From positions 1-20,611 of the forward strand of contig UQCM01000046.1 in the NCBI GenBank assembly GCA_900539525.1: 20,611 nt of DNA, given 5' to 3'. The position numbers were made by a program, and so were the translations under genes. Below the pieces are notes generated by a model. That model had not been told where the DNA came from. It did no database searches and saw only the letters and a program-made list of their open reading frames with translations. Source of the DNA: an uncultured Blautia sp. (GTDB lineage Bacteria; Bacillota; Clostridia; Lachnospirales; Lachnospiraceae). Positions 6,767-15,451 of this stretch are shown in pieces (position 1 is the first letter of the stretch; every line of letters starts with the position of its first letter).

Positions 6767-8509
6767 ATGGCATTCGATGGAATCGTTATAGCAAATATGG
6801 TGAAGGAACTGAATGAGACCATACTGGGCGGCAAGATCAATAAAATCGCACAGCCGGAAAATGACGAACTGATTCTTACTATAAAAAACAGGAAAACCCA
6901 GTACCGTCTGCTGATCTCAGCGGGGGCCAGCCTTCCGCTGATCTATTTTACGCAAAAAAACAAAACAAGTCCTCTGACAGCACCCAATTTCTGCATGCTG
7001 CTGAGAAAGCATATCGGAAGCGGAAAGTTTACAAAAATCTGGCAGCCCGGACTGGAGCGTATTATTCATTTTGAGATTGAGCATTTAAATGAGCTTGGTG
7101 ATTTGTGTAAAAAGGATCTGATCGTGGAGATCATGGGAAAACACAGTAATATTATCTTTTGCGATGATAAAGGAATGATCATCGACAGCATCAAGCATGT
7201 GGGGGCACAGATGAGCTCCGTGCGGGAGGTACTTCCGGGAAGAGATTATTTTATTCCTGCCACCCAGGAAAAATATGATCCTCTCACCATATCGGAAGAA
7301 ACTTTCTGCTCATCTGTATGTACAAAGCCCATGCCTCTTGCGAAAGCACTCTATACAACCCTTACCGGCATCAGCCCGCTGATCGCGGAAGAAATCTGTT
7401 TCCGCAGCTCCCTGGAATCCGATCAAAGCGCAAATTCCTTTTCGGAGCTTGAACAAACGCATCTTTATCATAGATTCTCCCTTTTGATGGAGGATATCCG
7501 GGAGGGACATTTTAAGCCGAATATTGTATTTAATGGTAAGGAACCCGCTGATTTTTCCTCGGTTTCTCTCACTCAGTATCATGATTACACCGAACAGAAG
7601 TTTGAATCTATTTCGGAGGTTCTGGAGTCTTACTATGCAGTAAAGAACACGATTACCCGCATCCGTCAGCGCTCCTCTGATCTGCGCCGTATTGTGCAGA
7701 CCGCCCTCGATCGAGACCGGAAAAAGTATGACCTGCAGCTTCGTCAGCTGAAAGACACGGAAAAGAGAGAAAAATATCGTGTTTATGGTGAACTGATCAA
7801 TACATACGGCTATGGGCTGGAACCCGGGGCAAAGAAGCTGGAAGCCCTTAATTACTATACAAATGAAATGGTAACGATCCCACTGGATCCTACTCTGACA
7901 CCGCAGGAGAATGCCCAGAAGAACTTCGACCGCTACAACAAGCTGAAGCGTACATATGAGGCACTGAGTAAACTGATCGTTGAGACAAAGGAAGCGATCG
8001 ATCATCTCGAATCCATCAGCACATCTCTGGATATCGCACTCTCCGAGGAGGATCTGGTGCAGATTAAGGAAGAACTGACGCAGTATGGTTATATCCGAAG
8101 GAAAGGAAATGTGAAAAAGGTAAAGATTACTTCAAAGCCATTCCATTATATTTCAAGCGACGGTTATCATATGTATGTGGGAAAGAATAATTTCCAGAAC
8201 GAGGAACTGACATTTAAATTTGCCACAGGAAATGACTGGTGGTTTCACGCTAAGGGATCACCCGGCTCCCACGTGATCGTGAAGAATCCCCAGGGCGGCG
8301 AAATGCCCGATACCACTTATGAAGAAGCTGCCCGTCTTGCTGCACACTATTCCAGCAACAGGAAAGCCCAGAAAGTTGAGATCGACTATGTGCAGAAAAA
8401 ACACGTAAAGAAGGTAGCCGGTAAAATGCCGGGATTTGTCATCTACCATACAAATTACTCGATGGTCATCGACTCGGATATTTCCGGAATCACACTGACA
8501 TCTTCCTGA
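6767..8509 (+). CDS. rqcH: RqcH (Rqc2/NFACT family) ribosome quality control factor
   Basis: RqcH binds stalled 50S-peptidyl-tRNA complexes and recruits tRNA-Ala to add alanine tails that mark nascent chains for degradation; older annotations call it fibronectin-binding protein FbpA. The 580-residue product has the NFACT-N opening MAFDGIVIANMVKELNE. A coiled-coil middle spans about residues 295-430, and the C-terminal NFACT-R domain spans about 457-580 with NDWWFHAKGSPGSH (about 489-502). At the position of the essential Asp-Arg pair known from B. subtilis (D97/R98), this protein reads Glu97-Arg98. AGGA lies 8 bases before ATG 6767. It stands alone, divergent from the yicC operon and convergent with leuS. 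No signal peptide is present, consistent with a cytoplasmic role and against true surface adhesion. Confidence 0.94.
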   Translation: MAFDGIVIANMVKELNETILGGKINKIAQPENDELILTIKNRKTQYRLLISAGASLPLIYFTQKNKTSPLTAPNFCMLLRKHIGSGKFTKIWQPGLERIIHFEIEHLNELGDLCKKDLIVEIMGKHSNIIFCDDKGMIIDSIKHVGAQMSSVREVLPGRDYFIPATQEKYDPLTISEETFCSSVCTKPMPLAKALYTTLTGISPLIAEEICFRSSLESDQSANSFSELEQTHLYHRFSLLMEDIREGHFKPNIVFNGKEPADFSSVSLTQYHDYTEQKFESISEVLESYYAVKNTITRIRQRSSDLRRIVQTALDRDRKKYDLQLRQLKDTEKREKYRVYGELINTYGYGLEPGAKKLEALNYYTNEMVTIPLDPTLTPQENAQKNFDRYNKLKRTYEALSKLIVETKEAIDHLESISTSLDIALSEEDLVQIKEELTQYGYIRRKGNVKKVKITSKPFHYISSDGYHMYVGKNNFQNEELTFKFATGNDWWFHAKGSPGSHVIVKNPQGGEMPDTTYEEAARLAAHYSSNRKAQKVEIDYVQKKHVKKVAGKMPGFVIYHTNYSMVIDSDISGITLTSS

Positions 8510-8553
8510 CACGCATATACGTATCTCCCGGAAAGTTCTGTTATAAAGCAAAC

Positions 8554-8597
8554 AAGAGCCTTTACCTACTGTTTCTACAGGGAAAAGGCTCTTTTCT
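8554..8597. terminator. Bidirectional terminator between rqcH and leuS
   Basis: AAGAGCCTTT (8554-8563) pairs perfectly with AAAGGCTCTT (8584-8593), with a partly paired interior. On the plus strand the stem runs into TTTTCTTATTT, and on the minus strand into TTGTTTGC. The stem therefore fits both convergent genes, more strongly rqcH. Confidence 0.85.
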
Positions 8598-8600
8598 TAT

Positions 8601-11015
8601 TTATTTCTGAACAATGTTTATGATCTTCTTCGGTACGTAGATTTCTTTCACAATCGTACCTGTCAGCTTATCAGCGATAGCTTTCTTTCCGGCTTCCAGT
8701 GCTTCCTCTTTTGAGCACTCTGCCGGGATACTGATGACAGCTTTTGTTTTTCCGTTAATCTGAACCGGAACCTCGATCTCGTCATCCTTCATAGCTTCCT
8801 CATCATGCTCCGGCCATTTATTTTTAAATACCGATTCCGTATGACCAAGCTGCTCCCAGAGTTCTTCAGAGAGGTGAGGAGCAAACGGTGCCAGCAGGAT
8901 CACCGCTGTCTCCAGGGTTTCTTTGTCAATACCGCCCTCGCGCTTTGCCAGATCGATCATCTTATTATTGGACTCCATGAAACCGGAAATCACTGTATTC
9001 AGGCTGAAACTTTCCAGTCTCTGGGTAATGGTGTGCACCATGGTATGACGTACCTTCAGCATTTCTTTCGTTGCTGTGATGTTTTTATCCTTATTCTCCA
9101 TCACCAGTTTCCAGAAGCGGGTGATAAAACGGTATACACCATCGATTCCTCTGTCATCCCACTCTGCATCCAGCTCAGGCGGTCCCACGAACAGCTCATA
9201 CATTCTCAGGGAATCGCAGCCATAGTCTCTTACCAGATCATCCGGTGATACGACATTTCCCTTTGATTTACTCATCTTAATGCCGTTCTTTCCAGTGATC
9301 ATACCCTGGTTAAACAGCTTCTGGAATGGCTCATCAAAGTCAATCGCACCAATATCGTACAGGAACTTGGTATAGAACCTGGAATATAACAGATGAAGTA
9401 CCGCATGCTCCACACCGCCGATATACATATCGACCGGCAGGTATTTATCTGCTTTCTCCTTGGAAACAAGCTCTTTGTCATTATGACTGTCCACGTAGCG
9501 GAGGAAATACCAGGAAGAACCGGCCCACTGAGGCATGGTATTCGTCTCTCTCTTTGCGTCTGCACCGCACACAGGACACTTGCAGTTTACCCAGTCCTCG
9601 ATGGCAGCCAGCGGTGACTCGCCGGTTCCGGTTGGTTCATAGGACTCAACATCAGGCAGGCGAAGAGGCAGCTCTTCTTCCGGCACCGGAACATTACCAC
9701 ATTTCGGGCAGTGAACGATCGGAATCGGCTCACCCCAGTAGCGCTGACGGGAGAATACCCAGTCACGCAGCTTATAGTTCACTGTCTTCCTGCCGATCCC
9801 CATCTCTTCGATCATCATCGGAGCTTCCTTCTTCAGCACTGCGGATTCCATCCCATTCCAGTCACCGGAATTGATCATGGTTCCTGATGCCTCCGTATAG
9901 GCTTCCGTCATATTCTCGATTTCTTTCCCATCCTTTGCAATTACCTGAATGATCGGAATGTTAAACTTGGTTGCAAACTCAAAATCACGGTCATCATGCG
10001 CAGGAACACACATGATTGCTCCTGTACCGTAATCTGCCAGAACGTAATCAGACAGCCAGATCGGTACCCTCGCACCGTTTAGCGGATTGACGGCATAGCT
10101 TCCCGTAAACACACCCGTCTTCTCTTTATCCTGCAGACGGTCAACATTTGACTTCATGGATGCATCAAAAATATATTTTTCTACTGCTTCTCTCGTCTCA
10201 TCTGTTGCCAGCTCCTTTGCCATCTTATGCTCCGGTGCCAGTACCATAAAGGTAGCTCCATGCAGTGTATCCGGTCTGGTGGTATAGACAGTGATCTTCT
10301 CTTCTTTTCCCTCTACCGGAAAATCAACTTCTGCACCATAGGACTTTCCGATCCAGTCAGACTGCATCTTCTTAACCTTCTCCGGCCAGTCAAGCTTATC
10401 CAGATCGGCCAACAGTCTGTCCGCATATTTGGTGATGCGAAGCATCCACTGCCTTAAGTTTTTCTTTGTGACCGGGGTGCCGCAGCGCTCACAGACACCG
10501 TTCACGACTTCTTCGTTGGCCAGACCTGTCTTGCAGGAAGGACACCAGTTGATCGGGAATTCCTTCTCATATGCCAGACCTTCCTTGAACATCTTTACAA
10601 AAATCCACTGCGTCCATTTATAGAAATCAGGGTCCGTCGTATTAACTTCCATATCCCAGTCATAAATGGATGCGATCTCATTGATCTGCCTTTTAATATT
10701 TGCTACATTTTCCCGGGTGGAAATGGCAGGATGCTGCCCTGTCTTGATGGCGTAGTTCTCTGCCGGAAGTCCAAATGCATCCCATCCCATCGGATGAATC
10801 AGATAATATCCCTGCAGCATCTTATAACGGCTCCATACATCAGAAATAACATAGCCTCTCCAATGTCCTACATGCAGTCCGTTTCCAGACGGATATGGAA
10901 ACATATCCAGACAATAGTATTTTGGTTTCTTCCCATCATTAACATTCACCGGGTTCTCTTCCCAGCGTTTACGCCACTTTGACTCAATCGCCTTATGATT
11001 GTAAGGTACGCTCAT
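8601..11015 (-). CDS. leuS: Leucyl-tRNA synthetase
   Basis: LeuS charges tRNA-Leu. The class I HIGH-type motif is HVGH (48-51) within PYPSGNGLHVGHWRGY. A zinc-type pair of CxxC motifs, CPSC and CERC, lies near 157-178. The CP1 editing domain has the T-rich TTRPDTLHGATF motif and GTGAIMCVPAHDDRD. The KMSKS loop is KMSKSKGNVVSPDD, near residue 580, followed by the anticodon-binding helical domain and a C-terminal beta domain ending IINIVQK. The 804-residue length is the normal bacterial size. ATG 11015 is preceded by a strong AGGAGG. It is monocistronic, with its own promoter (11199-11227) and a leader of about 175 bases that lacks the T-box consensus often seen in Firmicutes synthetase genes. 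Confidence 0.98.
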   Translation of the reverse strand: MSVPYNHKAIESKWRKRWEENPVNVNDGKKPKYYCLDMFPYPSGNGLHVGHWRGYVISDVWSRYKMLQGYYLIHPMGWDAFGLPAENYAIKTGQHPAISTRENVANIKRQINEIASIYDWDMEVNTTDPDFYKWTQWIFVKMFKEGLAYEKEFPINWCPSCKTGLANEEVVNGVCERCGTPVTKKNLRQWMLRITKYADRLLADLDKLDWPEKVKKMQSDWIGKSYGAEVDFPVEGKEEKITVYTTRPDTLHGATFMVLAPEHKMAKELATDETREAVEKYIFDASMKSNVDRLQDKEKTGVFTGSYAVNPLNGARVPIWLSDYVLADYGTGAIMCVPAHDDRDFEFATKFNIPIIQVIAKDGKEIENMTEAYTEASGTMINSGDWNGMESAVLKKEAPMMIEEMGIGRKTVNYKLRDWVFSRQRYWGEPIPIVHCPKCGNVPVPEEELPLRLPDVESYEPTGTGESPLAAIEDWVNCKCPVCGADAKRETNTMPQWAGSSWYFLRYVDSHNDKELVSKEKADKYLPVDMYIGGVEHAVLHLLYSRFYTKFLYDIGAIDFDEPFQKLFNQGMITGKNGIKMSKSKGNVVSPDDLVRDYGCDSLRMYELFVGPPELDAEWDDRGIDGVYRFITRFWKLVMENKDKNITATKEMLKVRHTMVHTITQRLESFSLNTVISGFMESNNKMIDLAKREGGIDKETLETAVILLAPFAPHLSEELWEQLGHTESVFKNKWPEHDEEAMKDDEIEVPVQINGKTKAVISIPAECSKEEALEAGKKAIADKLTGTIVKEIYVPKKIINIVQK

Positions 11016-11191
11016 AATTCCTGCCTCCTAAAATATCTGTATGTTCCGATACAACATCAGTAGTAGATCATCCGTGGTAGTGGACGTGTCTGAAGCCTGC
11101 TGCTCAGAACGGGTACATTATTATAATGCGAAATATCGCATAAAATCTGTTATTTTTCACGCGTCAGCCAATTTCTAAAGCCTAAAAAACA
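11016..11191 (-). promoter_or_regulatory. leuS 5' leader, structure unassigned
   Basis: About 175 bases separate the predicted transcription start from the leuS start codon. The leader contains a small perfect hairpin (ATGCGA/TCGCAT with a 4-base loop, near 11128-11143), a CTGA/TCAG stem, and a TGTAT/ATACA stem near 11035-11055, followed by AGGAGG. The conserved T-box sequence (GGTGGNACCGCG) is absent, and no leader peptide with a start codon was found. It may still be regulatory. Confidence 0.4.
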
Positions 11192-11198
11192 CGTAATA

Positions 11199-11227
11199 AT
11201 TCTACTCATTTCTCTTGCATTTGTCAA
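11199..11227 (-). promoter_or_regulatory. leuS promoter
   Basis: On the minus strand a perfect TTGACA (11222-11227) is followed by 17 bases and TAGAAT (11199-11204), one mismatch from the -10 consensus. The predicted start is near 11191. Confidence 0.85.
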
Positions 11228-11236
11228 TAGATGCGA

Positions 11237-11251
11237 TATACTTTAAAGTAT
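11237..11251 (+). promoter_or_regulatory. Palindrome over the putative -10 of the Lit-like gene
   Basis: ATACTTTAAAGTAT (11238-11251) is a perfect 14-base palindrome. It overlaps TATACT (11237-11242), the best -10 for the gene at 11266; the -35 is weak (TTGCAT, 11215-11220, 16-base spacing). The position suits an operator, but AT-rich palindromes also arise by chance and no regulator gene is adjacent. Confidence 0.4.
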
Positions 11252-11265
11252 GAAAGGAGTACTCT

Positions 11266-11922
11266 ATGAAAAATAAATCCTGCGTATTGTCTAATATCGT
11301 TCCTGCAGTGATCTGCATGCTGTTCATCATCAGCTTCTCTGTCATTCTTGTGCTGAATTTCCGTCCTCTTTATTATCATGATATCAAACGTCTGAATATT
11401 GTTGAGGATTCCGGTATTCCGGAGAATGAAATCCGGAGAAACTATGATGTCCTGATCTCTTACAACTCGATCTTTCACCGTGGAGATCTCGAATTTCCAA
11501 CGCTTGCCATGTCAGAGGAAGGAAGAATACACTTTGAAGAAGTAAGGAATATTTTTGTATTCATACAGTATCTCTGTATCGTGACATTCATCATCGGCGT
11601 TCCTCTGGTCTGTATGTTGATCCACAGGAGAAATACTGCTTTCCTGAAGCTCACGAGTATTCTTACTCTGACTGTCCCGACCATTCTGGGAATTTTGATC
11701 AGTATGAACTGGGAGGCTTTTTTTGTAACCTTTCATCACATCTTTTTCAGAAATGATTACTGGATCTTTGATCCTGCGACAGACCCTGTAATAACGATTC
11801 TGCCGGATACCTTTTTTATGCACTGTGCGATTGCCATCCTTGTTCTGGTGATTCTCTTCAGTGTTCTTTCTCTGATGCTGTCATACATATTTTCCAGATA
11901 CCATTCCCTCAAATCCTCCTGA
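11266..11922 (+). CDS. DUF1461/TIGR01906 membrane protein, probable lipoprotein intramolecular transacylase (Lit-like)
   Basis: The 218-residue protein has four membrane segments (about residues 9-31, 94-118, 126-146 and 186-211), with a soluble extracytoplasmic part between the first two. It shows the family blocks YHDIKRL (37-43), SEEGRIHFEEVR (83-94) and FFRNDYWIFDP (160-170), followed by the short ILPDTFF segment. Lit from Enterococcus and Bacillus, which moves an acyl chain within lipoproteins to make the lyso form, belongs to this family as I recall. The two histidines reported as important have plausible counterparts at H89 and H157 or H158. AAAGGAG precedes ATG 11266. The gene is divergent from leuS and convergent with the 530-residue gene. 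Family membership is fairly sure; enzymatic activity is inference. Confidence 0.8.
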   Translation: MKNKSCVLSNIVPAVICMLFIISFSVILVLNFRPLYYHDIKRLNIVEDSGIPENEIRRNYDVLISYNSIFHRGDLEFPTLAMSEEGRIHFEEVRNIFVFIQYLCIVTFIIGVPLVCMLIHRRNTAFLKLTSILTLTVPTILGILISMNWEAFFVTFHHIFFRNDYWIFDPATDPVITILPDTFFMHCAIAILVLVILFSVLSLMLSYIFSRYHSLKSS

Positions 11923-11981
11923 GCCTTCGCTCTGGAAGAGAGAACCTTAAAGAATGAAAATCATGACCTTTTACCCAGGCA

Positions 11982-13574
11982 TCATTCAATACTAAGTACA
12001 GTGTTTGCCGGTGATCCTTCCTGATATTCCAGGGTGATCGGATCTCCTTCCTCATAGCGGATGATGTCAATATAGTCTGCGACAGACACATCAAAAATCT
12101 CCTCTTTTCCCTCCAGCATGAGATAATAATGGGAGTTCCCGTCTACAACACCCTGAGCAATCTTACTGATCTTTCCGCTCACATTCTTAATTTCATCTTC
12201 TGTGGTTGTCTTAATACCGCTCTGTTTCAGTAGACGGTTATAGGACTTTTCACAGTCTGCCACGGTATCGCCGATCGCTACGTTCTGGTATTTCTTGATA
12301 TTTACCATCGCATATTTTTTTACCAGTCCTGCATCATCCTTTAATGCCATAAAATAGGTTGGTTCTCCGGAAATATTAAGAAGCAGCGGGAACGTGGAAA
12401 CATATCCAAGGTTCTGCACCTGTCCTTCTGCCGACTGCATCGCAGAGTATTCCTGTGCTCCCGGAATTTCATAATATCTGCATTCCATTGTCCGCTGATT
12501 CATCAGGACAAATCCCACATTTGATTCATCACCGCTGACGGATGTGATACCAGTGTAAACCCATACATCATCCTCCAGTGCCAGATAATTATATCCATCT
12601 GTCGTCAACAGACAGCCCTTCTGTCCCAGGATACTGTTTATAAAACCATTCTGCAGAGTTCCGTAATAATCATAAAGCTGCATCAGCAGATCCGCTGAAA
12701 ATACATGATCTACCCATGTAGGACATTCCTCCACTTTGTAATCGGTTGTTTCTCCTGTGATGGCATTGCACAGTACAACTCTCCCGATCGTGACACCTCC
12801 AAACAGACCGATATTAAACTTTTTCACGGGACATACCCAGTATGGTGTGCCCTCATCATCGATTTCGAAACTCAGAGTATCAAAAATATAGGTCGGGTAC
12901 CGGAATCTTAAGTGGCGGTTGATATTTCTGTTGAAATACTCGGACTGAGAATAACGGATCGGTTTTTCGAGCTTAACCAGTTCGGTATCCTGGGTTGCCA
13001 TGTCGATTTTAATATATGCGGGGATTCCGTTTTTCTGGTTGGTAAACCATTTGATCGGACTGGCATACACCAGAGGTGTTACCCTGGTAGGGCTGTCCTG
13101 GTAATTGATCTGCGTATACAGAGTGCTCACTTCAAACTGGGATACCATATCAACCATGCTTCCCATTTTTCTGTTTCCAAGAAGGGTTGCGGAGTCTCTG
13201 TCCAGGAGTGGAATCTGATGGTAATCCACTTCCTTGATATCCTCTGTAAAGTTTCTCTTTTCTACAGTGATCAGCTTCTGATATTTATTGGCATTAATGA
13301 TTGGTGAAGACAGAACGGATCCCACCAGGTACACGGCCATTACGACCAGAAGCACTGCGATTCCCGCTTTCACACCTTTACTTGACCTGATATCACTCTG
13401 CGTATGGAGTCTGGAAAGCGCATAGATTCCTGTAAGGACAAGAACTGTCATGCCCATAAAGATCCAGAATCCGGACGCATGGATATTTATGGCCGGAATC
13501 GTTACATAATAATAAACTGCTGCAATAACAATGGCGATAATTATAAGCGCCAGTTTTCTTCCTGCTTTTTTCAT
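11982..13574 (-). CDS. Membrane-anchored protein of 530 residues, unknown function
   Basis: I cannot name this family with confidence; similar proteins are sometimes labelled CvpA-like in databases. Three N-terminal hydrophobic segments are visible at about residues 8-27, 35-53 and 69-91. A large soluble region follows, about 92-530, predicted extracytoplasmic or otherwise peripheral. That region is rich in beta-type sequence, with paired motifs such as TPYWVCPV, LFGGVTIGRVVLCNAITGET and WVYTGITS that suggest a repeated or propeller-like fold; this is a visual impression. The last 100 residues include a compact domain ending in an acidic beta strand-rich tail. AAAGGA lies 6 bases before ATG 13574. 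It starts 21 bases after recJ and is probably cotranscribed with it. Cotranscription with recJ does not reveal function. Confidence 0.75.
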   Translation of the reverse strand: MKKAGRKLALIIIAIVIAAVYYYVTIPAINIHASGFWIFMGMTVLVLTGIYALSRLHTQSDIRSSKGVKAGIAVLLVVMAVYLVGSVLSSPIINANKYQKLITVEKRNFTEDIKEVDYHQIPLLDRDSATLLGNRKMGSMVDMVSQFEVSTLYTQINYQDSPTRVTPLVYASPIKWFTNQKNGIPAYIKIDMATQDTELVKLEKPIRYSQSEYFNRNINRHLRFRYPTYIFDTLSFEIDDEGTPYWVCPVKKFNIGLFGGVTIGRVVLCNAITGETTDYKVEECPTWVDHVFSADLLMQLYDYYGTLQNGFINSILGQKGCLLTTDGYNYLALEDDVWVYTGITSVSGDESNVGFVLMNQRTMECRYYEIPGAQEYSAMQSAEGQVQNLGYVSTFPLLLNISGEPTYFMALKDDAGLVKKYAMVNIKKYQNVAIGDTVADCEKSYNRLLKQSGIKTTTEDEIKNVSGKISKIAQGVVDGNSHYYLMLEGKEEIFDVSVADYIDIIRYEEGDPITLEYQEGSPANTVLSIE

Positions 13575-13595
13575 GATATTCCTTTCTCTTACTTT

Positions 13596-15335
13596 TTATT
13601 GATAATTTTGAACGACAATCTGTAATGTCCTGTTTCCACGGAACTCATTCACTGACGGATAATAGGTCACGGAAAGAGTAACGTCATTTTCTCTTCCCTG
13701 AAACAGCTTTTCTGTCTCCGGACTTCCGAATTTATCCGTAAGATACTCCCGAAATACGTCAACATCGCCAAAATACATCGCATCCATAACCATTCCGGAT
13801 TCATTCAGCACCTGCATTTTGATGACATTTTTATTTTTCCCCAATATTCTGGCATTCAGGACATTCAGATTCTTTTCCGCGAAGACAGGCTTGGTATTTC
13901 CTTTTCCGAAGGGCTCCAGGACTCTCAGCTCCTCAATCAGATGCTCTGTAATATATCCGATCGGCATGGGGACGTCAATCATGATTTTCTCTATGAGATC
14001 CTCATCAGTAAGTTCAGAGCATGCATTGATTCTTTGCCGGAACAGATCCACATTCTCTCTGGGGAGTGACAGTCCTGCCGCCATGGGATGACCACCGAAT
14101 TTTGTAAAGAGATCAGCACATTTACTCATCTCTGCGAACATATTGTAGGCCTCAATGGAACGTCCGGAACCTTTTACAGCTGTTGAATCAGAAGCATCTG
14201 TCAGAACAAAGACCGGCTTATGGTAACGCTCTCTGATCCGGCCTGCGATAATTCCGGCAAGACTTTCATGGCAGCCCGGAAGATATACGACCAGGACTCT
14301 GTCATTTTCAAGAGAACTTCCCTCGATCAGCCGGACTGCTTTTTCAAATCCCTGAAGTGTCATGTTTTTCCGTTCATCATTCAGCTCCTTAAGCTGTATC
14401 GCAAGTTCATTTGCCTGTTTATCATCCTTCGCCAGAAGAAGCTTCAGAGCCCTCTTCGCTGTGTCCAGCCGTCCGCTGGCGTTGATGCAGGGTCCCAGGA
14501 CAAAACCGATGTGATAGGATGAAATCTCAGCTTCTTCCAGTCCATTCGCACGTATCAGTGCCCGAAGCCCGCAGTTTGTGGTATGATTGATCATCTTCAG
14601 GCCCTCTTTTACGAGGATCCTGTTCTCACCCGTCAGATCCATCACATCTCCCACTGTGGCGATCGCAGCAAATTCAATAAACGCATCTGCTTCCCGGACA
14701 TCGATCCCGCAGATTTCATAGAGGCAGGCCATCAGCTTATAAGCCACTGCCGCCCCGCACAGCGACTTATATGGATAGAGACAATCCGGCTGTTTCGGAT
14801 TTACAATGACATCTGCCGGAGGAAGTGTTTCCTGAAGCTCGTGGTGATCTGTGATCAGGACCGTCATTCCCAGCTGTTTTGCCAGAGCGATCTCGTTCAC
14901 GGCAGCGATACCGTTATCGCAGGTCAGGATCGTATCGATGCCTTCCTCATGAGCGAACCGGATGAGGTTCTGATTCAGCCCGTATCCATCCTTCATCCTG
15001 TCCGGAATTTCCACATCCACCCGTGCCCCACAGCGTGTAAGACCCTGATATAAAATATAGCTGGCATTTACACCATCAATATCATAATCACCGATGACGC
15101 GGATTTTCTTCCCGGCCTCTATCTTTCTTTTTAAAAGATCAGCCGTTCTGCTGCAATCCTTTAACAGGCGGGGATCATGAAGATCTTTTCGATCTCCGTA
15201 TAAATATTTACGAATGGCATCATCTCCCACTACATCCCTGTTGCGTATCAGCCGGGCTGTCACCTGATCAATGTGAAACTTTTTCCCTATTTCCTGAAAA
15301 TCCGCACGCTTTGCGGCTACAAACCATTTTTCCAT
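13596..15335 (-). CDS. recJ: Single-stranded-DNA-specific exonuclease RecJ
   Basis: RecJ is a 5'-3' single-strand DNA exonuclease acting in RecF-type recombination and mismatch repair. The DHH phosphoesterase motifs are all present: VIGDYDIDG (D84, D86, D88 counting from the first ATG), LTCDNG (D141) and TDHHE (164-168). The DHHA1 domain carries NASGRLD and KFGGHPMAAG, and a C-terminal OB-type domain follows. At 579 residues it matches the E. coli length and lacks the extra C-terminal domain of B. subtilis RecJ. Two adjacent ATGs exist at 15338 and 15335; I prefer the second because AGGAG is then 6 bases away instead of 3. A terminator after secDF suggests partly independent expression, though no clear promoter is visible in the 15339-15451 gap. 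Confidence 0.96.
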   Translation of the reverse strand: MEKWFVAAKRADFQEIGKKFHIDQVTARLIRNRDVVGDDAIRKYLYGDRKDLHDPRLLKDCSRTADLLKRKIEAGKKIRVIGDYDIDGVNASYILYQGLTRCGARVDVEIPDRMKDGYGLNQNLIRFAHEEGIDTILTCDNGIAAVNEIALAKQLGMTVLITDHHELQETLPPADVIVNPKQPDCLYPYKSLCGAAVAYKLMACLYEICGIDVREADAFIEFAAIATVGDVMDLTGENRILVKEGLKMINHTTNCGLRALIRANGLEEAEISSYHIGFVLGPCINASGRLDTAKRALKLLLAKDDKQANELAIQLKELNDERKNMTLQGFEKAVRLIEGSSLENDRVLVVYLPGCHESLAGIIAGRIRERYHKPVFVLTDASDSTAVKGSGRSIEAYNMFAEMSKCADLFTKFGGHPMAAGLSLPRENVDLFRQRINACSELTDEDLIEKIMIDVPMPIGYITEHLIEELRVLEPFGKGNTKPVFAEKNLNVLNARILGKNKNVIKMQVLNESGMVMDAMYFGDVDVFREYLTDKFGSPETEKLFQGRENDVTLSVTYYPSVNEFRGNRTLQIVVQNYQ

Positions 15336-15387
15336 CATTTACTCCTGTATGGCATACTTCTTCCGGGTACCTTTGCATCTACAGATG

Positions 15388-15428
15388 AAAAGAGCCGGGA
15401 CTGCATGGATCTGATACAGCAGTCCCGG
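15388..15428 (-). terminator. Terminator after secDF
   Basis: Perfect 10-base GC-rich arms, CCGGGACTGC (15395-15404) and GCAGTCCCGG (15419-15428), enclose a 14-base loop. On the minus strand the stem is followed by CTCTTTT. It lies 24 bases after the secDF stop and before recJ, so it should reduce or end transcription from the scfA-scfB-secDF side. Confidence 0.85.
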
Positions 15429-15451
15429 TCTGATTTTCTCAGATAATGTAT

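Noticed and set aside
6767..8509. Fibronectin-binding surface adhesin reading of the rqcH gene
   Set aside because: The protein has no signal peptide, anchor or membrane segment, and its NFACT-N and NFACT-R domains fit a ribosome quality control factor.
11041..11110. Leucine-codon run in the leuS leader suggesting an attenuation leader peptide
   Set aside because: The frame containing the CTA CTA CTG ATG TTG run has no ATG, GTG or TTG upstream of it after the preceding stop and no Shine-Dalgarno, so a leader peptide cannot be supported.
11016..11191. T-box riboswitch upstream of leuS
   Set aside because: The invariant GGTGGNACCGCG-type box and a terminator/antiterminator pair are absent on the leuS strand.
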